Below are positions 32,078 through 39,497 of a stretch of DNA of 52,862 bases, piece by piece; positions within the stretch are counted from its first letter, which is position 1; each line of letters starts with the position of its first letter. Origin of the DNA: Bacteroidales bacterium (GTDB lineage: Bacteria; Bacteroidota; Bacteroidia; Bacteroidales; UBA932); assembly GCA_017557535.1 (NCBI GenBank), contig JAFYYM010000030.1, positions 1 to 52,862 on the forward strand, given 5' to 3'. The notes below the pieces were generated by a model, which worked only from the letters and a program-made list of their open reading frames with translations, searched no databases and was not told where the DNA came from. The translations under genes were made by a program, and so were the position numbers.

Positions 32078-32103
32078 CAAGTAGTACTTTATCTCCATAT
32101 AAT
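32074..32103 (+). promoter_or_regulatory. Exact sigma70-consensus-like promoter
   Basis: TTGACA (32074-32079), 18 bp and TATAAT (32098-32103) match the enterobacterial sigma70 consensus perfectly, unlike the native TAnnTTTG promoters elsewhere. It lies about 90 bp before the 32193 start. Its first bases overlap the stop codon of the preceding gene, so the match could be chance. Confidence 0.45.
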
Positions 32104-32192
32104 TGTATTATCAATCAGATTTCTCAATGCAAGAGTATAGAAATAGGTTGAAATTAATAATGAATAAGCCAGATATTATTAACCAGACATAG

Positions 32193-32939
32193 ATGAATAA
32201 CATGGAACACTACCCACAACTGATTATTATCCCTGATGAGGATTATGAATATGGTATAAACCACGGTGCTTACCCTGAATTCCAAGAAGAACTAAGTACC
32301 GGAGATGTCATTGTTTTATCTAGAGATAAAGCGACAACAGAGTACGGAATAGCTACACCCAAAGATAATAAGGTCTATGTAAGAAATGTTTTTAATGGTG
32401 CTTACATTGATATCTCCGCAGAGAATACAGAAAAGAGTTTCATTGAAGCAAAGGCCGTTGCTTTAAGAGAGGTCTTAGTAATGCTCGGGGCTTTTTCGGC
32501 AGAGTTAGAGCATACGATTGAACATAAACAGGATAAAGATTTAAAGATTGGAGCGAAAGGGAAAAAAGGACCGAATAAAGGATCTCTTTCACTTCACCAA
32601 AATAAGCACAAAGAAGTGAACCTTGAAGCTATTATAAGATTAAAGCCCTTCAACCGTTCTTCAAAGAGCGCAGGTGATATACGCCAATATGCTTTTACAC
32701 ATGGTTTAGGGGGAGAAAGCACAATTTTGGCCTGGATAGATCGACTTGAACGAGATGGTAAACTGGAAGGTTCAGAGGAAATCGAAGTATCCTTCTTAGA
32801 GGAATTATCAATCGCTCGTGATGCGGCGTTAAACCTTAAACTTGTTCAGTGTGAGGTCGGTTTTAATATTGAAAGCCTCTGCAGGGAGACACATCATTTT
32901 GTTGAGAAAATATCCATCGATTTTGGTGACCACAGTTAA
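32193..32939 (+). CDS. Hypothetical protein (248 aa)
   Basis: I do not recognise this soluble, A+T-rich protein. Its N-terminal region is acidic and beta-rich (QLIIIPDEDYEYG, TGDVIVLSRDKATTEYG). The middle (DLKIGAKGKKGPNKGSL) is basic and flexible. Residues about 160-205 (SAGDIRQYAFTHGLGGESTI, ILAWIDRLERDGKLEGS) look like a winged helix. It stands between the GTPase pair and the 135-aa gene in the same direction and may be under its own promoter. Confidence 0.6.
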   Translation: MNNMEHYPQLIIIPDEDYEYGINHGAYPEFQEELSTGDVIVLSRDKATTEYGIATPKDNKVYVRNVFNGAYIDISAENTEKSFIEAKAVALREVLVMLGAFSAELEHTIEHKQDKDLKIGAKGKKGPNKGSLSLHQNKHKEVNLEAIIRLKPFNRSSKSAGDIRQYAFTHGLGGESTILAWIDRLERDGKLEGSEEIEVSFLEELSIARDAALNLKLVQCEVGFNIESLCRETHHFVEKISIDFGDHS

Positions 32940-32976
32940 GTTCTTGACTAAACTGTTTAAGTGCGAATGGACTTGA

Positions 32977-33384
32977 ATGCTAGTTCAATATTCGGACAAA
33001 GTATGGGCACATTCGGAAGATTCATATTATAGAGTGTCAAAAGAATCCCTTCACTTTCTTCAACCAGCCCGCCGTGTTTATACAGCGGTCAAACATGTTA
33101 TCCAGAACACCCCAGGGATGAAACGGGTGAGATGCGATGACGACCGGTTCATTGTGTCCGCTTCTCATGGCTGGTCTTTGATTCCGCTTGGTGAGAATAT
33201 CAGGATTAGAGTCGTAGCAGATGGGACACAGGAATCCGATGTCCATATAGAATCGAAAGGCAAGATCCTGGTTAATCCGCTTGTCATTCCACAGAACAAA
33301 GCCAATATCCAAGAACTGTCCGACTACATCAAAAACCGGGTGGGGATGTTGTGTTCGGACGAAGAATTACATCTAAACCATTGA
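32977..33384 (+). CDS. Hypothetical protein (135 aa)
   Basis: The sequence has an alternating beta-alpha pattern: RRVYTAVKHVIQNTPGMKRVR, then DRFIVSASHGW, NIRIRVVADGTQESDVHIES and a final helix ELSDYIKNRV. This resembles SRPBCC or DUF1499-like folds, but only by shape. There is no membrane segment. It ends 6 bp before the Ntn-hydrolase-like gene, so the two are probably co-translated and may work together. Confidence 0.6.
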   Translation: MLVQYSDKVWAHSEDSYYRVSKESLHFLQPARRVYTAVKHVIQNTPGMKRVRCDDDRFIVSASHGWSLIPLGENIRIRVVADGTQESDVHIESKGKILVNPLVIPQNKANIQELSDYIKNRVGMLCSDEELHLNH

Positions 33385-33390
33385 CCAAGT

Positions 33391-34677
33391 ATGACAGCTA
33401 TCGTAGGAATTCTCAACAAACGTGCTGCCGTAATGGCAGCTGATAGCGCCGTAACTGTGAATTCGGACAGCGGAACCAAGATTTACAATACGGCCACCAA
33501 GATTTTCCGGCTCTCAAAGAAGCATCCGGTAGGCGTGATGATTTTTGATTCGGCAGGGTTCATGGGAACGCCGTGGGACGTCATCTTCAAACTATACCGT
33601 GACCGGAAGGGAGATCAGGGGTTCAATACGCTGGAAGAGTATGCCCGCAACTTTCTCCATTTCCTGGAGGCCGAAGACTATTTCAGCAGTCCGAGGAGCC
33701 AGGAAAAGTACCTGACAAAAGAGGTTTCGGCATACTATCATAAAGTCAAGGACTATGTCATCGAGAAGTTTGAAGAGCAGTTGGACGAGAACGATTTGAC
33801 AGAAGAAGAGCAGGACAAACTGGTCAGGAAACTCATTGTCGGGCGGATCGGAGCCATTACGGAAGGGGCCAAAGATCATGGTGTGAGCCCTGAGTTTGAA
33901 GATTATACGTTGGCTCATCTTCGGTCTTTCGGTAAGGATTGCCTGGATTCCCTGGCCGAGGTTTGTGAGGAAGCCGGCTTCCCTGTCGACTTCCGGGATA
34001 CCTGGGAGGAGGGTTTCTTTGAGTATATTCGGTCGCAACTGTATTTCTCAGGGACAGGGATTGTGTTCGCCGGCTATGGCAGTAAGGATATCTATCCGTC
34101 CATCCTGACTGTCTATATCTCTGGGGCTTTCGACCGGCGGATGCGGTATTATTTCTCGTACGATGATGATTCGGACAAGATTGACAATGACAACTCTGCC
34201 ACCATCATTCCGTTTGCCCAGGTGGACGTGATGCTCACGTTGATGAAAGGGATCCATCCGGGACTACGCCGCTACGTGGAAAGCAAGCATGCGGATTCCC
34301 TCACAAAAGCCAAGGAAAAGATGCTGGAGGCAATGAAGGAAGCCGGTTGTACGAAAAAGGCCATGAAGAAGGTGGAGGAGACGGACCTTTCCGACATCCA
34401 AAACAATTATGAAGAGTCGATGGATCAGTTCATTCAGGACGAATTCATCGACGGAATCGTGGATGCCGTCAACTCCTTCAACATAGAAGATATGGTCAAT
34501 ATGGCCGAAAGCCTCGTCTCCGTCACCAATCTCCAGCGTCACATCAGTTCCTCCGAGGAGTCCGTCGGCGGTCCCATTGACGTAGCCGTCATTACCCGTT
34601 CCGAAGGTTTCATGTGGGTGAAGCACAAGCATTGGATGCCTCGTCTCCAAGATGACCAATCGCTTCTACTGGAATAA
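33391..34677 (+). CDS. Proteasome-beta-like Ntn hydrolase (428 aa)
   Basis: After removal of Met1 the protein begins with Thr, followed by the beta-strand pattern of proteasome and HslV subunits: TAIVGILNKRAAVMAADSAVT. Asp at position 17 after Thr1 and a Lys near 33-36 (TATKIF) match the catalytic Thr1-Asp17-Lys33 set. Then come VGVMIFDSAGFMGTPWDVIFKLY (strand and first helix) and later GIVFAGYGSKDIYPSILTVYISG, like the proteasome LxxGYD-LY block. An inserted helical region of about 110 residues and a C-terminal helical tail are extra. It is probably a peptidase or amidohydrolase; the substrate is unknown. Confidence 0.65.
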   Translation: MTAIVGILNKRAAVMAADSAVTVNSDSGTKIYNTATKIFRLSKKHPVGVMIFDSAGFMGTPWDVIFKLYRDRKGDQGFNTLEEYARNFLHFLEAEDYFSSPRSQEKYLTKEVSAYYHKVKDYVIEKFEEQLDENDLTEEEQDKLVRKLIVGRIGAITEGAKDHGVSPEFEDYTLAHLRSFGKDCLDSLAEVCEEAGFPVDFRDTWEEGFFEYIRSQLYFSGTGIVFAGYGSKDIYPSILTVYISGAFDRRMRYYFSYDDDSDKIDNDNSATIIPFAQVDVMLTLMKGIHPGLRRYVESKHADSLTKAKEKMLEAMKEAGCTKKAMKKVEETDLSDIQNNYEESMDQFIQDEFIDGIVDAVNSFNIEDMVNMAESLVSVTNLQRHISSSEESVGGPIDVAVITRSEGFMWVKHKHWMPRLQDDQSLLLE

Positions 34678-34688
34678 TGTGAGTGTTT

Positions 34689-34868
34689 ATGGGTAATTTT
34701 GATACATCCATACGTTTTGCAGAGGAGCAGATAGAACGCCTCAAGCAGCAAATCAGTATGTACAAGAAGTTCAGGAATCCTGGCTGGGAGGGTGCTGTTG
34801 ATTCGCTGACCAAACAAATTAACAACAAGAAGGCCTCCATCGCTGACATGAAAAAGCGAAACAGATAG
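34689..34868 (+). CDS. Small coiled-coil protein (59 aa)
   Basis: The protein is nearly all charged helix (FAEEQIERLKQQISMYKK, DSLTKQINNKKASIADMKK), a likely coiled coil. I chose the ATG at 34689; a GTG at 34683 is possible. It starts 11 bp after the Ntn-hydrolase-like gene and is probably part of that transcript, perhaps as its partner or inhibitor. Confidence 0.55.
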   Translation: MGNFDTSIRFAEEQIERLKQQISMYKKFRNPGWEGAVDSLTKQINNKKASIADMKKRNR

Positions 34869-34921
34869 AAATGTATTTCGAACGATATCCTGTTTGGCCA
34901 TAGTTTGGCACATCCGCCTTT

Positions 34922-34929
34922 TAGCTTTG
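34922..34929 (+). promoter_or_regulatory. Promoter -7 box before the ABC-type ATPase gene
   Basis: TAGCTTTG lies 20 bp before the ATPase start. TTTG sequences occur 14 and 25 bp upstream, neither at the usual distance, so the promoter is only partly canonical. Confidence 0.5.
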
Positions 34930-34948
34930 CAATCTGGACGAAAACTCA

Positions 34949-35686
34949 GTGAATATGTACATTGATTACATCAGATTGGCGTGGGAGAAGGTGGAACCAG
35001 ATTCCTACTTACACGGGATTCGGTCTATCCGGAACCTTGAACAGTTTCGGTTTCATTCTCCCGTCACTTTCTTTGTCGGAGAAAATGGTAGCGGGAAATC
35101 CACCTTATTGGAAGCCATTGCAGTGGCTTATGGATTCAACCCGGAAGGCGGCTCTCTCAATTACAATTTCTCCACATTCGACGATCACTCAGGGCTTTAC
35201 AAAGCCATGACAATCGGGAAAGGTGTAGCGGGGCGACGGCATGGATTCTTTCTCCGGGCCGAGAGTTTCTACAATGTCGCCTCAAAGACGCTGGAATATG
35301 AACGGTTGGGGTGTTCCGGGCCCATGTTCGGCGATGAAACCCTTCATGCCCAATCCCATGGGGAGAGTTTCATGAGTGTAATCACGACGATGGGCAAGGG
35401 ACTATTCCTCATGGATGAACCGGAAGCAGCTCTCTCTCCCAACCGGCAACTGTCGCTGTTTTCCAAAATTATGCAGATGTCCCAGGAGGGCTCTCAATAT
35501 ATCGTTGTCACACATTCGCCCATTTTGCTGGCGATACCCGGGGCCGAGATTTATGCTTTTGATGAAACAGGCGTCAATCATCAGGAGTATGAGGAGACCG
35601 ACAGCTATAGAGTATACGAGTTGTTTATCAATCATCGGGAGAGCATGATCCGGCAATTGTCACCCGGAAACGAAGACGAAACCTGA
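34949..35686 (+). CDS. ABC/SMC-type AAA ATPase (single domain, 245 aa)
   Basis: This is a compact ABC-family ATPase: Walker A FFVGENGSGKST (41-52), a signature-like segment AQSHGESFM (134-142), Walker B GLFLMDEPEAALSP (151-164) and the switch His in VVTHSP (186-191). It lacks the TOPRIM nuclease of OLD proteins and the coiled coils of SMC. Such single-domain AAA_21 ATPases often work with an effector encoded next door. The PLD-like gene follows 21 bp later, though it seems to have its own promoter box. Confidence 0.82.
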   Translation: MNMYIDYIRLAWEKVEPDSYLHGIRSIRNLEQFRFHSPVTFFVGENGSGKSTLLEAIAVAYGFNPEGGSLNYNFSTFDDHSGLYKAMTIGKGVAGRRHGFFLRAESFYNVASKTLEYERLGCSGPMFGDETLHAQSHGESFMSVITTMGKGLFLMDEPEAALSPNRQLSLFSKIMQMSQEGSQYIVVTHSPILLAIPGAEIYAFDETGVNHQEYEETDSYRVYELFINHRESMIRQLSPGNEDET

Positions 35687-35694
35687 AAAAGCCC

Positions 35695-35702
35695 TATCTT
35701 TG
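35695..35702 (+). promoter_or_regulatory. Promoter -7 box before the PLD-like gene
   Basis: TATCTTTG lies only 5 bp before the ATG at 35708, so a transcript from it would have almost no leader. No -33 TTTG is at the right distance. Confidence 0.4.
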
Positions 35703-35707
35703 TCCCC

Positions 35708-36214
35708 ATGACACAGTACATCTCAGATGACGCCCATTTCAAGGAGGTGATTGCCCGGGTCCCTAAGGTGAAACGTTCGCTTTGGATAGGAACAGCGGAT
35801 ATCAAGGACCTCTATGTTGAAGACCGCCCTTTCCTGGGAATCCTGGCCGACCTGATCAAAAAGGGGAAGGAAGTTCGTCTCATTCACGCCAAGGAACCCG
35901 GTCCGAACTTTAGAGAGGATTTCGACCATTATCCTGTCCTCTTTACCGGCCTTGAGCGTGCCCTTTGTCCCCGTGTCCACTTCAAGATCATCGTCTTTGA
36001 TTGCCAGACTGCCTATATCGGTTCTGCCAATCTGACGGGGGCAGGGATTGGTATGAAGAGTTCTCGGATCCGAAACTTTGAGGCAGGAATCCTGACCGAT
36101 GAACCAGCCCTTGTTGAAGCCGCAATTAACCAATTTGACTCTGTCTGGGCGGGATTCAAGTGCAAGGACTGCGGACGGAAAAAGTTCTGTGGAGATCCAA
36201 TCCTGTCTCGATAA
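35708..36214 (+). CDS. Phospholipase D-like protein with one HKD motif
   Basis: The 168-aa protein carries one HKD motif: His91-x-Lys93-x4-Asp98 (VHFKIIVFD) followed by GSANLTGAG (105-113), where two such motifs, here by dimerisation, form the active site for phosphodiester cleavage. The C-terminus has Cys152, Cys155 and Cys161 (CKDCGRKKFC), a possible zinc site. It is a likely nuclease. It follows the ATPase gene closely. Confidence 0.82.
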   Translation: MTQYISDDAHFKEVIARVPKVKRSLWIGTADIKDLYVEDRPFLGILADLIKKGKEVRLIHAKEPGPNFREDFDHYPVLFTGLERALCPRVHFKIIVFDCQTAYIGSANLTGAGIGMKSSRIRNFEAGILTDEPALVEAAINQFDSVWAGFKCKDCGRKKFCGDPILSR

Positions 36215-36305
36215 TATCAACATCTTATCGAGCATGAAATTATTTCATTGGGCGTGGTTGAGCAGAATTTGACGGGAGTGTCTTTCCTTTGTCATAACTA
36301 TTGGT

Positions 36306-36313
36306 TATATTTG
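36306..36313 (+). promoter_or_regulatory. Promoter -7 box before the EEP-domain gene
   Basis: TATATTTG matches the consensus and lies 46 bp before the ATG at 36360. A TTTG is present only 14 bp upstream, closer than usual. Confidence 0.6.
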
Positions 36314-36359
36314 TTCAAGCAAATCCATCGAGCATCAACACCAACATTCCCAATAAGTT

Positions 36360-37586
36360 ATGGCAAGCTACAAAAAAATCCAGGACATCACGGATCTTGA
36401 CACGAGGCTACGAGTTGTCGACAGACTGCTGAAGTTAAGGGCTCAACTGGCAGACGAAATCCCGGAAAAGACCGCTACCGAGACCCTGCTCATTGCTACA
36501 TGGAATATCCGCGAGTTTGGAGACAACAGACTTGAGGAGAGCCTGTATTACATAGCGGAGATTATCGACCACTTTGACATCGTGGTCATCCAGGAAATCA
36601 ACTCGAAGAAACTTGACGGTTTCAAGTCCGTGATGAAGATTCTTGGGGACAACTGGTCATATATCATTTCCGACGGAGTCAAGGGTACCGACGGAGGGAG
36701 TGAGGCCATGGCGTTCGTTTACAACAAGAACAAGGTGCAGTTCACCCATTTGGCGGGAGAGATAGTCCTTCAGAATTCTAAGAAACTTGCTGGATCCATC
36801 GTTGAAGGAAAAGTGCTGGTGGACGGTGTATTGGTTGATGGAAAGGTGCAGTCGAAGGTTCAGTTCGCAAGGACACCGTTCATGGTATCGTTAATGGCCA
36901 ATTGGTTTTCATTCAACATCTGCACCGTCCATATCTATTATGGCAGCGAAAAGAATGAACGGGGAATCGTGGAGAGACGCAAGAAAGAAATTGAGACGAT
37001 ATCATCCGTACTGCTGGAAAGGCAGAAAGAAGAGGACGTCTCCTACATCCTCCTTGGCGACTTCAATATCCCTGATACGAACGGAGAGTATTTCAATGCC
37101 CTCTCCAAGAAAAGGGGATTCTTTGTTCCGGAAGAGATCAAGAAACACCCTACGGACTTGGGACAGGTAAGCCATTACGACCAGATTGCATTCAAGTTGA
37201 AACTCGAAGACGAGATGGTCCTGTACAAAGACAAACAGCAGAGAGCGGGCGCCTTTAACTTCACGAAGTCGGTCTTCAGAGACAGTGACGATGTGTCGGA
37301 TTATGATATCTACATCAATCATTATCTGGATTCTTACCTTGGCGAACTTGCAGAGACTAATGCAAAGCTGAAGGCAAAGGGCAAAGCAGAGAATGAGGAC
37401 ACCGAAGAAGGCAGACGGGCTTTCTTCAGGGGATGGCGCACATACCAGATGTCAGACCATCTCCCTCTGTGGGTCGAATTGAAAATCGACTTCAGCGACC
37501 AATTCCTGAAGAACAGGGGGGAAGAGGCAGAAGAACTGAAGAAGAAAGCCGCTGAAGAGAATCCTGGTGTTTCCGACGCAGAATGA
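36360..37586 (+). CDS. Endonuclease/exonuclease/phosphatase (EEP) family protein
   Basis: The 408-aa protein has the EEP/DNase I-like signature residues: LIATWNIREFG (Asn49), VVIQEI (Glu79), HIYYG (His191), LLGDFNIPD (Asp234, Asn236), SHYDQIAF (Asp274) and SDHLPL (Asp366-His367). The fold uses a divalent metal to hydrolyse phosphodiester bonds, in nucleic acid or lipid. It has a helical N-terminus and a charged helical C-terminal tail. No signal peptide is present, so it should act inside the cell. It is followed by two small membrane proteins. Confidence 0.85.
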   Translation: MASYKKIQDITDLDTRLRVVDRLLKLRAQLADEIPEKTATETLLIATWNIREFGDNRLEESLYYIAEIIDHFDIVVIQEINSKKLDGFKSVMKILGDNWSYIISDGVKGTDGGSEAMAFVYNKNKVQFTHLAGEIVLQNSKKLAGSIVEGKVLVDGVLVDGKVQSKVQFARTPFMVSLMANWFSFNICTVHIYYGSEKNERGIVERRKKEIETISSVLLERQKEEDVSYILLGDFNIPDTNGEYFNALSKKRGFFVPEEIKKHPTDLGQVSHYDQIAFKLKLEDEMVLYKDKQQRAGAFNFTKSVFRDSDDVSDYDIYINHYLDSYLGELAETNAKLKAKGKAENEDTEEGRRAFFRGWRTYQMSDHLPLWVELKIDFSDQFLKNRGEEAEELKKKAAEENPGVSDAE

Positions 37587-37611
37587 CACCGTCTGATAAG
37601 ATTCAGGTACG

Positions 37612-37824
37612 ATGAAACTTGACAGCGAACAAAAACGGATACTCAGGGCCATTTCGGGTTCCAGCCTGGGCTTCATCATCGGTTATCCTCTCATCATGTG
37701 GATTGGCGGCAAGTTGGACTCATGGAAAGATGCGTTAGCCTGGTTGGGAGTGGGTCTTGTGGTCGCCGTTGTTATGGGTATCTTCTATGTCCTGGGTTCG
37801 AAGATTTCTAAGAAAGATGATTGA
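37612..37824 (+). CDS. Small two-helix membrane protein (70 aa)
   Basis: Two hydrophobic stretches (SSLGFIIGYPLIMWIGG and LAWLGVGLVVAVVMGIFYVLG) are joined by a short polar loop, with a charged N-terminus and a Lys-rich end. It is probably an inner-membrane hairpin protein. It starts 25 bp after the EEP gene and 3 bp before the next. Function unknown; small membrane proteins beside nuclease genes are sometimes effectors or immunity proteins. Confidence 0.65.
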   Translation: MKLDSEQKRILRAISGSSLGFIIGYPLIMWIGGKLDSWKDALAWLGVGLVVAVVMGIFYVLGSKISKKDD

Positions 37825-37827
37825 ACG

Positions 37828-38157
37828 ATGGAACAGAAAGGACTTACAAAGAAACAGTTTTGGATTCAGCTGACCCCCGTAATCTTTTATACGCCACTAG
37901 CGGTCATTTGGATGATTGAGGGTATCCGGATGCATAGGGTCTTGATCCTGATTGCCAGCATCGCATATTTTGTTCTGATAATCTGGATGGTCGTGTCGCT
38001 CATCATCAGGCGGAAACGCTACCCGATAGAGGATGAGGAATCAGACAGGCAGGCTGTCGGGGCGTTCAAGGACGGAGCAATGGGCATGGGAATCGTGATG
38101 GCCATCATCACGGTCGGATTCCTTCTGGCTTTTGGTCTTGCCACCCTGTTGAAATAA
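37828..38157 (+). CDS. Small membrane protein (109 aa)
   Basis: Three hydrophobic helices are visible: LTPVIFYTPLAVIWMIEG, VLILIASIAYFVLIIWMVVSL and GIVMAIITVGFLLAFGLATLL. An acidic loop (IEDEESDRQA) lies between the second and third. Family unknown. It ends just before a strong terminator and probably forms an operon with the 70-aa gene. Confidence 0.65.
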   Translation: MEQKGLTKKQFWIQLTPVIFYTPLAVIWMIEGIRMHRVLILIASIAYFVLIIWMVVSLIIRRKRYPIEDEESDRQAVGAFKDGAMGMGIVMAIITVGFLLAFGLATLLK

Positions 38158-38160
38158 AAA

Positions 38161-38208
38161 AGAACCGCTACCCTGTTCCTTCCATGGTGGGGCTTAGCGG
38201 TTCTTTTG
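38161..38208 (+). terminator. Terminator after the rightward cargo block
   Basis: AGAACCGCTA (38161-38170) and TAGCGGTTCT (38195-38204) form a perfect 10-bp stem followed by TTTT. It closes the rightward genes. Confidence 0.85.
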
Positions 38209-38243
38209 CTCATCTCGGCACGTCTTTTTTTTGCATCAGAAAA

Positions 38244-38270
38244 AGCAGCCGGTCTATCTTCCCAGCTGCT
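38244..38270 (-). terminator. Terminator after the 38278-38841 gene
   Basis: AGCAGC (38244-38249) and GCTGCT (38265-38270) form a stem followed on the minus strand by TTTTT. It faces the terminator at 38161-38208, separating two convergent operons. Confidence 0.75.
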
Positions 38271-38277
38271 ATGGTTT

Positions 38278-38841
38278 TCAGTCCATCTCGGTCCTTAAAC
38301 TCTCTTCGATATCCTCCTTAATGCGTTTCATCGTATCAAGTTCGTCCTGGATTCGGGATAGAGCGTCTTCAAGATAGTCTTTTGCCTGATCTTTCCGGCC
38401 GAGAGCAAGACAGACACAAGCATAGAGATGTTCTCCGTAGGCGTATTCAACCGATTCGTGAAAATGATTATCACAGATTTCCATCACCCAATTAGCATAT
38501 TTTAGGGCATCATCCGGCCGCTTGATGCAGATAAGGATTTCTGTTATTGTTTCAAGAACGGCAAGATATCTCGTAAGGAACTCATGGGAATTGCTAATCT
38601 CATGAATCGAGGCAATTTCTTTTTCCATGAACTCCGCCGCATCCTTCTCTTTCCCCGTCCTAAACATATATTCGGCCTTAGCGTACATCCAGTCAAGCTT
38701 ATTTAGTATTCCTGGACTCTTTCGGTATGCTTCTGTTGCCCCGGAAAGGTCTTGTTTCAGTTTTTCAATTGATACCGGCTGATGCAGAAAGAGTATCTGA
38801 TTGCCGTTACCATAGTCGATTAGTGTTTCATTGCTTTTCAT
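38278..38841 (-). CDS. Hypothetical TPR-like helical protein
   Basis: The 187-aa protein shows repeated helix pairs with TPR-like spacing (AKAEYMFRTGKEKDAAEFM, DDALKYANWVMEICDN, ALGRKDQAKDYLEDAL), so it is probably a protein-binding scaffold. It is soluble, with an acidic C-terminus. Its ATG overlaps the stop of the gene upstream (ATGA). No catalytic motif is seen. Confidence 0.6.
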   Translation of the reverse strand: MKSNETLIDYGNGNQILFLHQPVSIEKLKQDLSGATEAYRKSPGILNKLDWMYAKAEYMFRTGKEKDAAEFMEKEIASIHEISNSHEFLTRYLAVLETITEILICIKRPDDALKYANWVMEICDNHFHESVEYAYGEHLYACVCLALGRKDQAKDYLEDALSRIQDELDTMKRIKEDIEESLRTEMD

Positions 38842-39497
38842 AGTATTTCAAGTGTTATGTCATAGGCCTTTTTCAGGTACGATTTCAGGCCCATGTACGA
38901 TTTGGTTTTTATCTGGGGCCGTTCACATATCTGGCCCAGGTCTTTCAGTCGATACCTTAGTGTTTCCCCTCGATGATTTTCAAGGGGACCGTCCAGTTCG
39001 GATTCCAGGTCGAGGACGTCATCATCATACCGACCTTTTGCCCGAGGATACTTCACTTTCACGATGATTTTGTCCGTAGAGATATCCACCTGCATCCGGC
39101 TTATTATCTCACCAAGAAGGGTTTCATTCATCTGTTTAAGGAGACTGGTGAAGGAGGATATCGGAACAAACCAGCACTTTCCCCAGGGTATGAGCGGACC
39201 GATTATGGGTTGAGTTCCGGACACAGGATTGAACTCGAAATTGTCTTCAGGCAGTCCGGACAGAATGGATGCGTCAATATAACTGATGCAACTGTTCACG
39301 ACGTTGCAGTATTCGTAGGGTAGATTCCGGATGAAGACGATTTCAATGGTTCGTTCGTCCTTTTCCGTATAAGAATCCGCCTTTACCAGTTGATTCGGAT
39401 AAAAGCGGTCGAGAGAGGCCTGAATTGTGGCGAGAATATCTGTGGTGGGAAGGCTAAGATCAACCTCCACTCCCGTTATGTGTAGTTTATGTTTCAT
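38838..39497 (-). CDS. Hypothetical protein (219 aa)
   Basis: I do not recognise it. The start at 39497 is chosen because it overlaps the GIY-YIG stop as ATGA. The protein is mixed alpha/beta (HKLHITGVEVDLSLP, RTIEIVFIRNLPYEY, KIIVKVKYPRAKG) and has no membrane segment. It lies between the GIY-YIG and TPR-like genes, coupled to both, which suggests that the three act together. Confidence 0.6.
   Translation of the reverse strand: MKHKLHITGVEVDLSLPTTDILATIQASLDRFYPNQLVKADSYTEKDERTIEIVFIRNLPYEYCNVVNSCISYIDASILSGLPEDNFEFNPVSGTQPIIGPLIPWGKCWFVPISSFTSLLKQMNETLLGEIISRMQVDISTDKIIVKVKYPRAKGRYDDDVLDLESELDGPLENHRGETLRYRLKDLGQICERPQIKTKSYMGLKSYLKKAYDITLEIL

Noticed and set aside
12195-36214. DISARM system (SNF2 helicase, adenine methyltransferase and PLD protein are all in the window).
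   Set aside because: drmA and the DUF1998 drmB are absent, the three genes are far apart and on different strands, and the methyltransferase is the small phage Dam type.
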